Positions 7,331-14,500 of a stretch of DNA of 33,736 bases are shown here, one piece after another; position 1 is the first letter of the stretch, and each line of letters starts with the position of its first letter. The position numbers and the translations under genes were made by a program. The stretch comes from a virus. The notes under the pieces were generated by a model. That model did not search any database. It worked only from the letters and a program-made list of their open reading frames with translations, and had not been told where the DNA came from. The stretch spans positions 1 through 33,736 of the IMG/VR virus record IMGVR_UViG_3300025889_000479; one strand, given 5' to 3'.

Positions 7331-8119
7331 CTATTTCTTTGCAGACTGTTGCTTGTGCCATAAGAACGCTTCGTATGCGTCACGGAACTTGGGCGCACCT
7401 TGTGGAGAAGAAGCAGAACCTGTGCTTGTCTTGCTCAATGCTTCCTTGCGCTCCGTCTTTACACGGCTCGCTTGTTCTTGCATTGTCTTTGCTTTGGCAA
7501 CTTCCACCTTACTTTTTACTATATAGTAAGCGTCTTCAAGTGATAGTTCTGATCTCTCTTGTAGTAGTTGTGCTACTGGCAAACGGATCTCGTCACTAGT
7601 AAGATCAGGGTGTTCGGTCTTGAATCTTTGCAATTCCATTTGTCTTCGCTCTACAAAGATTTGCTCTTGTGCAGGTTTCATCATTTCTTGCAACATAAGT
7701 GCCGCTTGTCTTTTGATCTCTGCTTTCATTCCGTCTTCAGTATATATGTCATTCTCTTGTTCTGTGTACTGACCAATCTGTTTGAGTATTGGATTATCGT
7801 GTACTCGTTCTTTAGTAGAGAACAATTCTGCTTTTGCAGATTCCAATTCTTTTCTTTGTTCAGCAAGTTCTTGCGTCTTGCGTGTATAGGATGATCGCAT
7901 ATTCGCTAGGTGCTTGCGTACATCTAACGGAACATTCTTTACCCATTCGTGCAATGGTTTCATCCCTTTATGATTGTCTTCTTTGAATTCAGGAAACTGA
8001 TCCTCGTCAATCCCAAGCAAGTCATCGATACTGTATACTTCGTCTACGGTTTCGGTTTCTGCTTCTGTGGTTTCGGTTGGTTCAACAGTTCCTGTAGGAG
8101 TGGTGTCTTTATCATTCAT
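7331..8119 (-). CDS. capsid scaffolding protein
   Basis: This is a 262-residue highly charged protein. It has an acidic Thr/Glu-rich N-terminus (residues 1-45, many T-E repeats) and a long helical, probably coiled-coil middle (residues ~80-160, TRKTQELAEQRKELESAK and onwards). The basic C-terminal tail contains APKFRDAYEAFLWHKQQSAKK, which fits the capsid-binding end of scaffold proteins. It starts behind AAGGAAA and is the last gene before amidase and capsid. It would direct procapsid assembly and leave before DNA packaging. No protease is seen in the window. Assignment is from composition and synteny. Confidence 0.75.
   Translation of the reverse strand: MNDKDTTPTGTVEPTETTEAETETVDEVYSIDDLLGIDEDQFPEFKEDNHKGMKPLHEWVKNVPLDVRKHLANMRSSYTRKTQELAEQRKELESAKAELFSTKERVHDNPILKQIGQYTEQENDIYTEDGMKAEIKRQAALMLQEMMKPAQEQIFVERRQMELQRFKTEHPDLTSDEIRLPVAQLLQERSELSLEDAYYIVKSKVEVAKAKTMQEQASRVKTERKEALSKTSTGSASSPQGAPKFRDAYEAFLWHKQQSAKK
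7511..7527. promoter_or_regulatory. dispersed dyad site, variant halves (intragenic)
   Basis: ACTTTTTACTATATAGT is the same sequence as the core of the element before the portal gene, but it lies inside the scaffold gene and in the opposite orientation relative to transcription. Confidence 0.4.
7807..7823. promoter_or_regulatory. dispersed dyad site, one mismatch (intragenic)
   Basis: GTTCTTTAGTAGAGAAC in the scaffold gene has one change in the left half. The gene reads it in the frame F-S-T-K-E, different from the S-L-L-E-N frame used at other copies. Confidence 0.45.
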
Positions 8120-8134
8120 AGTAGTTTCCTTTTG

Positions 8135-8422
8135 TTATTTGCCAGTATTTTTCTTGGCAGTTGGGTTTGTAGTTGCTTTGTGTTTGTTCCACAAGTTTTG
8201 GCACGCCCAATAACTTGCAGTTAATTTAGATTTATCTTGATCACAATGGTGTCTTGCACGGAAAGAACGCTTGGCTGTGATCGAATAGTTGTGCTTATAT
8301 CCCTTTGCACCAAAGTGAATAAGTTTCTCTTTTCCATCTTCACATGCTTTCACCATCTTCTTCTTGCCTGCCCTGTCGCTAGGTACAGGACTATTGCATT
8401 TCATGTTCTCTTTATCTGCCAT
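8135..8422 (-). CDS. small basic conserved phage protein
   Basis: This is a 95-residue protein rich in Lys, Cys, Ser and Arg, with no membrane segment. It contains KCNSPVPSDRAGKKKMVKACE, then GKEKLIHFGAKGYKHNYS, SFRARHHCDQ and LTASYWACQNLW. I recognise this pattern as a small protein recurrent in the structural modules of many tailed phages, but I know no function. The spaced Cys/His residues (Cys9, Cys27, the HHC motif and Cys in YWAC) could bind metal. The start at the ATG behind GGAG is preferred over the internal Met at residue 7. It lies between portal-side accessory genes and scaffold. Confidence 0.75.
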   Translation of the reverse strand: MADKENMKCNSPVPSDRAGKKKMVKACEDGKEKLIHFGAKGYKHNYSITAKRSFRARHHCDQDKSKLTASYWACQNLWNKHKATTNPTAKKNTGK

Positions 8423-8464
8423 GTCTTCTCCACAATTGTAAGTAGTACCATTCGTTCCAGTTGC

Positions 8465-8629
8465 TCATTTCTTTTTGCACTCGCTACATTGGTGTTTGGG
8501 TTTTGGTTTGCTCTTCTTTGCTACATTCAAAGCAATGGCAACTGCTTGCTTTTGTGGTTTACCATGCTTCATTTCTGTTCTTATATTCTTGGCAATTGTC
8601 TTCTTGCCGTATCCTTTCTGTAGTGGCAT
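8465..8629 (-). CDS. 54-aa Lys-rich conserved phage protein
   Basis: This is a short gene whose ATG overlaps the stop of the upstream gene as TAATG, with GGGGAGG as ribosome-binding site. It reads MPLQKGYGKKTIAKNI, then RTEMKHGKPQKQAVAIALNV, and ends in a Lys-rich tail with a C-x-x-C pair (HQCSECKKK). The 'LQKGY-KKT--KNI-TEMK-GKP-KQAVAIAL' pattern recurs in small proteins near phage terminase/portal genes. The function is unknown. Strong basic charge suggests nucleic-acid contact. The stop is followed by 42 non-coding bases before the next start. Length and coupled start make it a confident gene despite its size. Confidence 0.85.
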   Translation of the reverse strand: MPLQKGYGKKTIAKNIRTEMKHGKPQKQAVAIALNVAKKSKPKPKHQCSECKKK

Positions 8630-9129
8630 TACATCCTCCCCATAAATAGTTTGTCGGTTTCTTCTTCTGTAGGTGGTGCAACAGTTTCTTCTTCCATCAC
8701 TTCTTCTTCCGTCATTTCTTCTTCAGGTGGTTCTTTCAGGAACATTTTGAAATCTTTCTCTCCTGCCAACTTGGATAATTTTGCAGACAAGAAAGTTACC
8801 TTTGCGTCATTGGTAAGTTCTTCCAAGTTAAAGTCATAGTCTTCGCTGATACTGTCGCTATCTACTGCTTGGTTCACTGCACCTTGGAACATACCAAGTA
8901 CACGAACAAAGTCTGTAGGGAATACCTTTACGCCATCCTTGAACATAGGATAGTCAGGTGTTTGCCCAAACAATGGCAACAATTTGTTTGTTGCTCGTAC
9001 TAACATGTTTAGGGATTTTGCACTGAAATTTCCTTTGGGTGCTATTGCTTGGTATTGGCTCTCGTCTTCTTGTTCCATCTGTGCTATTTCTTCTTCCATT
9101 CCCATTTCTGCTGTCATTTGTGGTTGCAT
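8629..9129 (-). CDS. acidic hypothetical head-assembly protein
   Basis: This is a 166-residue protein with Glu-rich ends. Residues ~1-25 contain EMGMEEEIAQMEQEDES, and residues ~133-160 contain long Glu/Thr/Pro runs. The middle is ordered-looking (SLNMLVRATNKLLPLFGQTPDYPMF, then FPTDFVRVLGMFQGAVNQAV). It begins 2 nt after the stop of the zinc-ribbon gene and overlaps the next ATG by one base. The position after portal and before scaffold suggests a role in head assembly, but no family is recognised. Acidic tails are common in chaperone-like or DNA-mimicking assembly factors; this is inference only. Confidence 0.7.
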   Translation of the reverse strand: MQPQMTAEMGMEEEIAQMEQEDESQYQAIAPKGNFSAKSLNMLVRATNKLLPLFGQTPDYPMFKDGVKVFPTDFVRVLGMFQGAVNQAVDSDSISEDYDFNLEELTNDAKVTFLSAKLSKLAGEKDFKMFLKEPPEEEMTEEEVMEEETVAPPTEEETDKLFMGRM

Positions 9130-9130
9130 A

Positions 9131-9631
9131 TTATATTCCTTTCAACTCTGGAGTTGGTGCTTTGTTGTTATATATTTGATCTAATTTTCCTGACAATGCG
9201 TCTTGTGCAGTCCAAGTTTGTGCGACTGCGTCTTCTTTCTTCACTCCACTTTTTACTAGAGAACTGTATTTGTCTTCCAACTTTTGTTGTTCTGCTAGTC
9301 TGTGTCTGTGTGCGTCCATCTTATCTTCTGCATGATACTTGGGCAGATCTGCTTCATTCACAAATCCCTTTGCTTCTAGTTGTCTTTGTGCTTCAGCAGG
9401 TGAAGATACATGCTTGCCAAGTGCAGGGCTAAAGTAACCACTTGCACCATATCGACCTGTCGAGTGCCAACTGGAGTGAGCAAGGGGTACGGCTAGAATT
9501 CTATCTTGTTTGTCAGATAGATTGCAATGCGTGCAAGGTGGTTTGGTAAGTGCAACTGCAACTTCCATTATATCGAACCAATAGTCATCTTCGGTATAAC
9601 AACGATAACATCTATATGTATAGTATGGCAT
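9131..9631 (-). CDS. FmdB-like zinc-ribbon phage protein
   Basis: This is a 166-residue protein. The N-terminal 45 residues match the FmdB-type zinc ribbon. The start MPYYTYRCYRC gives a first Cys-x-x-Cys (Cys8, Cys11), followed by about 21 residues and PPCTHC as the second knuckle. The next segment, GRYGASGYFSPALGKHVSSPAEAQRQLEAKGF, is a pattern seen in proteins beside portal genes in other tailed phages. A charged helical region follows (residues ~100-150). The ATG overlaps the portal stop in a TAATG. The role is unknown, and structural or assembly function is inferred from context. Confidence 0.75.
   Translation of the reverse strand: MPYYTYRCYRCYTEDDYWFDIMEVAVALTKPPCTHCNLSDKQDRILAVPLAHSSWHSTGRYGASGYFSPALGKHVSSPAEAQRQLEAKGFVNEADLPKYHAEDKMDAHRHRLAEQQKLEDKYSSLVKSGVKKEDAVAQTWTAQDALSGKLDQIYNNKAPTPELKGI
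9248..9264. promoter_or_regulatory. dispersed dyad site, mixed halves (intragenic)
   Basis: ACTTTTTACTAGAGAAC lies inside the zinc-ribbon gene. It pairs the ACTTTTTA half with the TAGAGAAC half across one base. Confidence 0.4.
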
Positions 9632-11277
9632 TATCTTCTCCCTTGTAGTGCTTGTGCGAGTTGTTCGGCAGGTAACTGACCTTGTGGTCCGATTTCACCT
9701 GCTTGTGTTTGCACGCCTTGTGCTTGTGGTACTGCTTGTTGCATGGGTTGTTGTGGTTGTGCTTCAGGAATAAAGTCTTTGGGGAAATCAAATAAGCGTT
9801 GAATTTCTTTAAGGATTTTGTCCTGTGGTACACCAAACGATACAAGTGTGGGTGCTAGAGAGATTAGGTTGTTACGCTTGATACTCTCTGACAATGGCGT
9901 GGATGATTGGTCAAGAGCGATGATCTTGAACTTTGCGTCCAAGTCTTCTGTAGATACAAGAGTAGGCAAACCATTGACATCGATGGAAACAATTTCTTTC
10001 TCATCTGTATACAATGATATGATACGCAAATAGGTTTGTGCGATCTGTTCGATTGCCTGATCCTTTTGTCTTGCAAGTTTCCCTATCTCACTTGCACTGT
10101 ACTGTGCAAGAGCAGTGATCTCTGTGGCAGTTGCTTTACTTGCTTCCCCACGAGAGAATGGAGCCAAGATACTTGCACGATTTATATCTGCTTCGATCTG
10201 TGCTTGGTATCTATCAAAGTTTGTGGATATAGGTATAACATCGATAGGACGGATGATACCATCTAGGGATTGTTCATCAACTGCAATCATTGCACCATCA
10301 ATTCCACTAGTCACTTTTGCAAGTGCTTCTTCATCCATCGATCCCTCTTTGTATATATACTGGCGAGAATCTCTTCTAACTGCATTTGCCCAATAGGTAC
10401 GCAAGATATTCTTTTCGTAAAACTGATCGTATGCTCTAGAGATTGCAGATAGTCCACACATTGGTCGTTCAGGTTTACTTGCAAAGTACAATGGGCAGAT
10501 AGGAGATAGTGGGCGATCATCGTAAGTACGAATGGGAATATCCGTCTTCTCTAGAAGATCTTGACCATCACTCCAATTGGGTGTGTAGATATATAGTTTG
10601 TCATAGGCAAAGTCATAGAGTTCTACAATTTGAATATATAAGTATTCGTCAGGTAAACTTTCCTTTTCGCCCGGAGTGTAGCCTTTGTACTTGGACGCTG
10701 AATTAAAGTAGTCCACCTTTGGTATTGGTTTGAACTTCTTATCCCCAAATTTCGCCTTTGCAGATGGAATATCTAGGTAGTAAGTGTGACCACAGAAGCG
10801 TTGTGTTTGCCAACTAGTTGCGTCCAAATCCACAATAATTTCCCAGGGTGGAATTGCTCTTATATCAACTCTTTCTAGTATGTCTTCACTCTGTGTAGGT
10901 GATAATTTTAGGAACGATTGTGGATAGATTAACGCCAAGCGAGAAGCAGTTTCTATTGCGTCACGCTTGTCGAACAGGAATCTGTTTACAATTTCTTGTG
11001 CAAGTGTGGGTTCGCCATTGGGCATTGCTGGATCTTTGGATACAACTACGGCAGGGTTACGGCTAAATAAAGAAGCAATGAACCCCTCTATATAGGAATA
11101 TGCGTCACTCGTTTCTACACGAATCATTGCGTCATCGTTCCACTTTTCACTCCAAAACCTGTTCTCGTATACATCACGATACTTCTTCAGTTCAGGTCGG
11201 CAGTGATCGTAGTAGTCTTCGTGTTCTTTCAGAATCGTCTGTATCAGGTGGATTATGTCTTTCGTTGATTTAGCCAT
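9631..11277 (-). CDS. portal protein
   Basis: This is a 548-residue protein that would form the dodecameric DNA entry/exit channel at one capsid vertex. It begins with helices (KDIIHLIQTILKEHEDYYDHCRPELKKY), then the typical wing/stem pattern with YSYIEGFIASLFSRNPAVVV. A long C-terminal helical stretch carries EITALAQYSASEIGKLARQKDQAIEQIAQTYL (residues ~385-415). The Gln/Pro-rich tail runs from residue ~500. Length and synteny after the large terminase fit podoviral portals. The start lies behind GAGGAAA, with a composite dyad site 14 nt upstream of the ATG. Confidence 0.85.
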   Translation of the reverse strand: MAKSTKDIIHLIQTILKEHEDYYDHCRPELKKYRDVYENRFWSEKWNDDAMIRVETSDAYSYIEGFIASLFSRNPAVVVSKDPAMPNGEPTLAQEIVNRFLFDKRDAIETASRLALIYPQSFLKLSPTQSEDILERVDIRAIPPWEIIVDLDATSWQTQRFCGHTYYLDIPSAKAKFGDKKFKPIPKVDYFNSASKYKGYTPGEKESLPDEYLYIQIVELYDFAYDKLYIYTPNWSDGQDLLEKTDIPIRTYDDRPLSPICPLYFASKPERPMCGLSAISRAYDQFYEKNILRTYWANAVRRDSRQYIYKEGSMDEEALAKVTSGIDGAMIAVDEQSLDGIIRPIDVIPISTNFDRYQAQIEADINRASILAPFSRGEASKATATEITALAQYSASEIGKLARQKDQAIEQIAQTYLRIISLYTDEKEIVSIDVNGLPTLVSTEDLDAKFKIIALDQSSTPLSESIKRNNLISLAPTLVSFGVPQDKILKEIQRLFDFPKDFIPEAQPQQPMQQAVPQAQGVQTQAGEIGPQGQLPAEQLAQALQGRR

Positions 11278-11291
11278 AAAGTTTTCCTCTT

Positions 11292-11315
11292 GTTCTCTAC
11301 TATATAGTAAAAAGT
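11292..11315 (-). promoter_or_regulatory. composite dyad upstream of portal gene
   Basis: Three half-sites are arranged with one-base spacers: on the plus strand GTTCTCTA, C, TATATA, G, TAAAAAGT. Read towards the portal gene it starts ACTTTTTA and ends TAGAGAAC. The edge lies 14 nt before the ATG, immediately before the ribosome-binding site. It fills nearly the whole space between the large terminase stop and the portal start. Confidence 0.55.
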
Positions 11316-11322
11316 AAAATGG

Positions 11323-12822
11323 TTAGTAACGGCGATATTGTTGTTGGGTCTTTTCGTTTATGCGTTTCGCTTTGTTTGCGATGATCCAAGATGGTAAGTA
11401 TGCAGACTCCTTGAGCCGAACTGATTCCAAACACCAAGTTGCAAGTGCCAGTGCCATCGCACTATCACTGTGTCCTTCTTTCGTGGAGTCCAAGAATTTT
11501 ATTCTACCACGCTCGTCTGTTTGGATTGTGCGTAGTTCTGCAAGTGTAATGTTATCTAGCATACGGATCACACCGTTCTGTATCTGCTTCTTCAAATGCT
11601 CGAAGATGATGGGTTTTGATTTCATTGTAGTAATAAAGTCTTTTCCATCTGCGTCCTTGTATAGCCTGTGACAACCTTGGTGAACTAGTTCTGAAATTGT
11701 TGCAAGACCGTAGTTGTTTGCTTCCACCAGAATAAGTGCCGAGTTGTATTGTTCCGAGAATTCGTATATATAGTCTGCCAACTGCACAGGACTCACTTCA
11801 TTGGATCGCCACACTAGTACAGGTTGCATTGTCTTCTTACTCATTACAATAATAACAGAATAGTCCTTGCCAACACCACCACCAACATCCACTCCGATTG
11901 CATAGGTATCATCCCTAACTACTTGCTGAAAAGTTATGAATTCACGGTCGCATATATGCACATCAACATTCTGCACATCTTGGTAGGAGAAGTAGGTATT
12001 GCCTGCCACACGGTATGCTTCCTCTTGCGTAGCAGGAAATTCACGGAGGAATTGGGTGTTTCCGAGTTGCGATACTTTCATTCTTCGCCACTGCAATTGA
12101 TTGCAAGTGACGCCATAGTTCTCTACTAGAGAATTCTCATAGTCGTCCAACTCTTCTGCTTCTGTTTCTTCTGTATACTCCGAATGCGAGAACCAAGGAA
12201 AGAATAAATATTTCCATTTTGTTTCCTTTGTTTCCCACTTCCTGATCTCTTGGTGCAGACAATCGTTGTAGTAGTTTGCCGTACTCTCTAGGACGATCTG
12301 CCCCTTGCATGCACTGAATGCACTTGCCTTGAGTTCGTCAGGGTTCTCGGCAAATGCGTACTCGCTTATCAGTACCTTGCTTGCAGTAAACGAGCGAATG
12401 CCACCCATCTGTGTAGTAGCAACTGCAAGGATTCTGCCACCGTTCTTGAATGACAATTCTGTTGAGTTATCTACTTCAATATCCCTTTGCAAGATCTTGG
12501 GCAAACCATTATAGAATGCCTTTGCCATCTTGAGGATATGCTTACTACTGGATAACTTATAGGAAAAGATTGCATAGGTTACAGGCTCTTCTGACAGGTA
12601 CGCGAGTGCAAATAGGTATGCAATGTTTATGGTTGTCGATCCTATCTGTCTGCATTTAAGTATCAAAAGGTCATCGCCTGTTTCTAGTGCGTCTAGTATC
12701 CGTTCCTGTTCTTCGTTCAAGGACAGTGTTTGCAATTGCCCATCTTTGTTTACAATAGATAGGCGTTCAATGAACTCTCTAATAGAGAGTTGCTTCAGCA
12801 TTTGCAAGTGTTCCTTTTTCAT
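11323..12822 (-). CDS. terminase large subunit (TerL)
   Basis: This is a 499-residue DNA-packaging motor. The ATPase part carries a deviant P-loop, LKCRQIGSTT, at residues 55-64, of the K-x-R-Q-x-G type found in many phage terminases. A Walker-B-like KVLISEYAF lies near residues 150-158. The RNase H-like nuclease part has the acidic cluster in YAIGVDVGGGVGKDYSVI (residues ~300-318), a second acid in LILVEANNYGL, and the final acid in GHSDSAMALALATW. The ATG overlaps the small-subunit stop in a TAATG. Length is typical. Without integrase or cos evidence the packaging mode is open. The circular overlap of the contig would fit headful packaging. Confidence 0.95.
   Translation of the reverse strand: MKKEHLQMLKQLSIREFIERLSIVNKDGQLQTLSLNEEQERILDALETGDDLLILKCRQIGSTTINIAYLFALAYLSEEPVTYAIFSYKLSSSKHILKMAKAFYNGLPKILQRDIEVDNSTELSFKNGGRILAVATTQMGGIRSFTASKVLISEYAFAENPDELKASAFSACKGQIVLESTANYYNDCLHQEIRKWETKETKWKYLFFPWFSHSEYTEETEAEELDDYENSLVENYGVTCNQLQWRRMKVSQLGNTQFLREFPATQEEAYRVAGNTYFSYQDVQNVDVHICDREFITFQQVVRDDTYAIGVDVGGGVGKDYSVIIVMSKKTMQPVLVWRSNEVSPVQLADYIYEFSEQYNSALILVEANNYGLATISELVHQGCHRLYKDADGKDFITTMKSKPIIFEHLKKQIQNGVIRMLDNITLAELRTIQTDERGRIKFLDSTKEGHSDSAMALALATWCLESVRLKESAYLPSWIIANKAKRINEKTQQQYRRY
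12119..12133. promoter_or_regulatory. dispersed dyad site, exact (intragenic)
   Basis: TTCTCTACTAGAGAA is identical to the copy at 1570-1584 and lies in the terminase gene, read as N-S-L-V-E-N. Confidence 0.55.
12773..12791. promoter_or_regulatory. dispersed dyad site, longest perfect palindrome (intragenic)
   Basis: AACTCTCTAATAGAGAGTT is a perfect 19-bp odd palindrome near the start of the terminase gene. The gene reads it in the alternative frame (L-S-I-R-E-F), not the S-L-x-E-N frame. Confidence 0.55.
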
Positions 12823-13121
12823 TAGGACGCCTTGTTTTTATTTTGCAACCAATCTTGCAACTCCAGTGTCTTGTCTTCTGCTTCAGGTGTAGTATTCAGT
12901 TTCTGCAAGGAGTCTAGCATAGCCACAACATGATTACCTGAAAAGGTAGTGAGCGCACCACCATTGCGAATTTCATTTACAGATAGTGTTAGGAATGCCC
13001 AATACAATTCTTTTATATCTCTGTTTGCCATCGCCTTGATCATTAGCCTGTGCGAACTTGGTGGGCGACCTATATTGTGTTGACCTTTCTTGCTATTGCA
13101 CTTTGGGTTTTTGTTTGCCAT
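12822..13121 (-). CDS. terminase small subunit (putative)
   Basis: This is a 99-residue basic protein starting behind CGGAG. The N-terminal part is basic (NKNPKCNSKKGQHNIGRPPSSHRLMIKA). A helical middle (IKELYWAFLTLSVNEIRNGG) and a C-terminal helix follow. It precedes and overlaps the large terminase by a TAATG, the usual place of the DNA-recognition subunit. It is short for the family (often 140-200 aa), and I see no clear helix-turn-helix, so the assignment is by position. It would select phage DNA for packaging. A dyad site lies 14 nt before the ATG. Confidence 0.6.
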   Translation of the reverse strand: MANKNPKCNSKKGQHNIGRPPSSHRLMIKAMANRDIKELYWAFLTLSVNEIRNGGALTTFSGNHVVAMLDSLQKLNTTPEAEDKTLELQDWLQNKNKAS

Positions 13122-13135
13122 AATTGCTCCGTGAG

Positions 13136-13150
13136 TTCTCTAATAGAGAG
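13136..13150 (-). promoter_or_regulatory. dispersed dyad site upstream of terminase genes
   Basis: TTCTCTAATAGAGAG is an exact core copy. It lies in the 42-bp space between the sigma-4-like gene and the small terminase gene, with its edge 14 nt before the ATG. This is the same spacing as at the portal and adaptor genes. Confidence 0.6.
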
Positions 13151-13163
13151 TGTTCTACTAGTA

Positions 13164-13523
13164 CTACTTTGTAAAATGATTCTTCATTTTCGCCATCGCT
13201 CTCTTGTATAGATACCTAATATTCTGCCGTGTACACCCATAGTGTCTGCCACAAAACGCATAGGTCTTGCCATCATACATAATCCACTGCACCAACTGCT
13301 TCTCTTGTGGTGTCAGGACTGACAATAGTTCTTCTGCAATTTCGTTATAGTCAGTATTATCTTCTTCTTTTTCTTGTGGTTCAGGCTCGAATGCTTGTGT
13401 ATTTACATCGTAAATATATTCTCTATCTCCGACATATAGGTATCTGTAGTGGTTATCCACTATCGGTGGGTGTTCTTTATCTAGATCTTCTAGGATCTTC
13501 TGCCAATCGATCATCATATTCAT
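13164..13523 (-). CDS. sigma-70 region-4-like regulator (putative late activator)
   Basis: This is a 119-residue protein. Residues ~67-117 look like a sigma region 4 helix-turn-helix: LSVLTPQEKQLVQWIMYDGKT, then AFCGRHYGCTRQNIRYLYKRAMAKMK. The recognition helix is around TRQNIRYLYKRA. The N-terminal half is acidic, with an E/D/N-rich linker. No regions 2 or 3 are present. Such orphan region-4 proteins placed just upstream of small terminase genes (ArpU/RinA/LtrA-type position) control late transcription in other phages. The same job is a reasonable inference. The start follows GGAG with a 6-nt gap. It is the first gene of the leftward arm, downstream of a strong promoter with two overlapping inverted repeats. 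Confidence 0.75.
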   Translation of the reverse strand: MNMMIDWQKILEDLDKEHPPIVDNHYRYLYVGDREYIYDVNTQAFEPEPQEKEEDNTDYNEIAEELLSVLTPQEKQLVQWIMYDGKTYAFCGRHYGCTRQNIRYLYKRAMAKMKNHFTK

Positions 13524-13554
13524 TTTCTACTCCAACTTCTTATTTATTATGATA

Positions 13555-13590
13555 TACTATCGGTGATAGTAGATATGACCTTTGTCATAT
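13555..13590. promoter_or_regulatory. two adjacent inverted repeats (operator region)
   Basis: TACTATC-GGT-GATAGTA (13555-13571) and ATATGAC-CTTT-GTCATAT (13573-13590) stand side by side between two divergent genes. Each has perfect 7-bp arms. The second overlaps the -10 box and probable start site of the leftward promoter. The two arms differ in sequence, so two regulators or two forms of control are possible. Confidence 0.65.
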
Positions 13591-13617
13591 TATATTCAAT
13601 AAATAAATAGAATACAA
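13589..13617 (-). promoter_or_regulatory. sigma-70-type leftward promoter
   Basis: On the minus strand TTGTAT (13612-13617) is followed, after 17 bases, by a perfect TATAAT (13589-13594). It points at the sigma-4-like gene and the whole late arm. The sequence just past the -35, TTGTATTCT, also starts the rightward promoter at 14501. Confidence 0.65.
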
Positions 13618-13634
13618 ATAAAGGATTGAAATAT

Positions 13635-13913
13635 ATGAAGTTTATTCCAAAGACTGCGTGGTCATTGTTCTGTACAAAGTGTGAACATAGAATATGGTTG
13701 AAAAGAAAACCCAAACAAATTCCCAGTGAGAATGGTTATGCAAATTCTTTTCGTGTGGCAACTGATTGCTTGTGTGGAAACGAAGTCATGATTCTAGTGC
13801 CACATATAGATATAGGCACACCATATTGCAGAGGTGATAGTGCAGAAGAGAGAGAAGACTATCGCAAGAAATACTTGCACGATTACCATAAAAGAAAAAA
13901 AGCACAAGAGTGA
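13635..13913 (+). CDS. small Cys-rich hypothetical protein
   Basis: This is a 92-residue basic protein. The ATG at 13635 is chosen because AAGGA (13621-13625) lies 9 nt before it; a TTG nine bases upstream would overlap that site. Cysteines are paired: FCTKCEH near residues 12-18 and CLCGNE near residue 48, a possible zinc ribbon. A Lys/Arg-rich C-terminus follows. No family is recognised. A terminator hairpin overlaps its stop codon, so it forms a one-gene unit, the first of the rightward arm. It could be an early host-takeover or regulatory protein; this is inference from position only. Confidence 0.7.
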   Translation: MKFIPKTAWSLFCTKCEHRIWLKRKPKQIPSENGYANSFRVATDCLCGNEVMILVPHIDIGTPYCRGDSAEEREDYRKKYLHDYHKRKKAQE

Positions 13914-13926
13914 TCTCGTGCTTTTT
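13897..13926 (+). terminator. terminator at end of the Cys-rich gene
   Basis: AAAAAGCAC (13897-13905) pairs with GTGCTTTTT (13918-13926). GAG/CTC extend the stem inside. The stop codon lies in the loop region and T's follow the stem. Confidence 0.75.
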
Positions 13927-14076
13927 CCATCAATAAAACAATAACAATTTCTTTTCTAACAATTAACTTATTTAAATATAAAAGGAGTAGGGTCATTATC
14001 CAACGAGCCTATATAAATATACCACATTACAAATAGATATGCAAGAACTTTTTACTGTAGAACATAAATACTTGTC

Positions 14077-14098
14077 AGGGAGCGAGAGCAGAGTCCCT
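14077..14098. repeat. short hairpin in origin-like region
   Basis: AGGGA (14077-14081) pairs with TCCCT (14094-14098). The flanking TGTCAGG is repeated at the next hairpin (14191 onward), where GAGTC-A-GACTC forms an 11-bp dyad at 14197-14207. Confidence 0.45.
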
Positions 14099-14177
14099 AC
14101 TGTTATTTAGTGGGTAATAAATTTAAAGTGTAACAGGTGTAACAGTGTAACACCTGTTTCTATACTCATCTTATATC

Positions 14178-14245
14178 GGGTGCCAAAACCTGTCAGGAGT
14201 CAGACTCTGATCCCTTTCTATATACCCAACTCTATTTTGGCACCC
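14178..14245. repeat. long inverted repeat in origin-like region
   Basis: GGGTGCCAAAA (14178-14188) and TTTTGGCACCC (14235-14245) are perfect 11-bp arms separated by 46 bases. The smaller dyad at 14197-14207 lies between them. This could fold as a branched structure in single-stranded DNA or RNA. It does not resemble a terminator because no T-run follows. Confidence 0.65.
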
Positions 14246-14500
14246 AATTTAGAAACTATTAAAAAATACCTGTTACACTGTTACAACAATAAAATATATT
14301 AGTATAGTGTAGTGTAGAGTATAGAGAGATAGGGAATCGCAGAGCAACTAAAAGTTGTAACAGGTAGTGTAACAGGTAGTGTAAGTCCTGTTACATTTTG
14401 TGCAAATTTGGATTATGGTATGCAAAGTTGTAACAGGTCGTGTTACACCATCCCATTACCAACTATTTTATCTTTTTTTCATAAAAGATTTACGATTTAC

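Larger units (their letters stand above)
13927..14500. other. non-coding origin-like region with TGTAACAGG iterons
   Basis: No credible gene lies here. An AT-rich stretch (13927-14060) is followed by six exact copies of TGTAACAGG: direct at 14129, 14356, 14368 and 14429, inverted at 14269 and 14387. Partial copies lie at 14138, 14146, 14278 and 14441. Two copies form a 12-bp tandem (TGTAACAGGTAG twice, then TGTAA). AACAGGTGT (14132-14140) and ACACCTGTT (14150-14158) make a perfect dyad. Repeats plus an AT-rich flank next to the primase-helicase gene are the usual make-up of a replication origin. An operator cluster for a repressor is the alternative. Confidence 0.65.

Noticed and set aside
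14047-14063. ACTTTTTACTGTAGAAC as another dyad copy
   Set aside because: The right half has two mismatches. It is too weak to count without a weight matrix, although it lies in the origin-like region.
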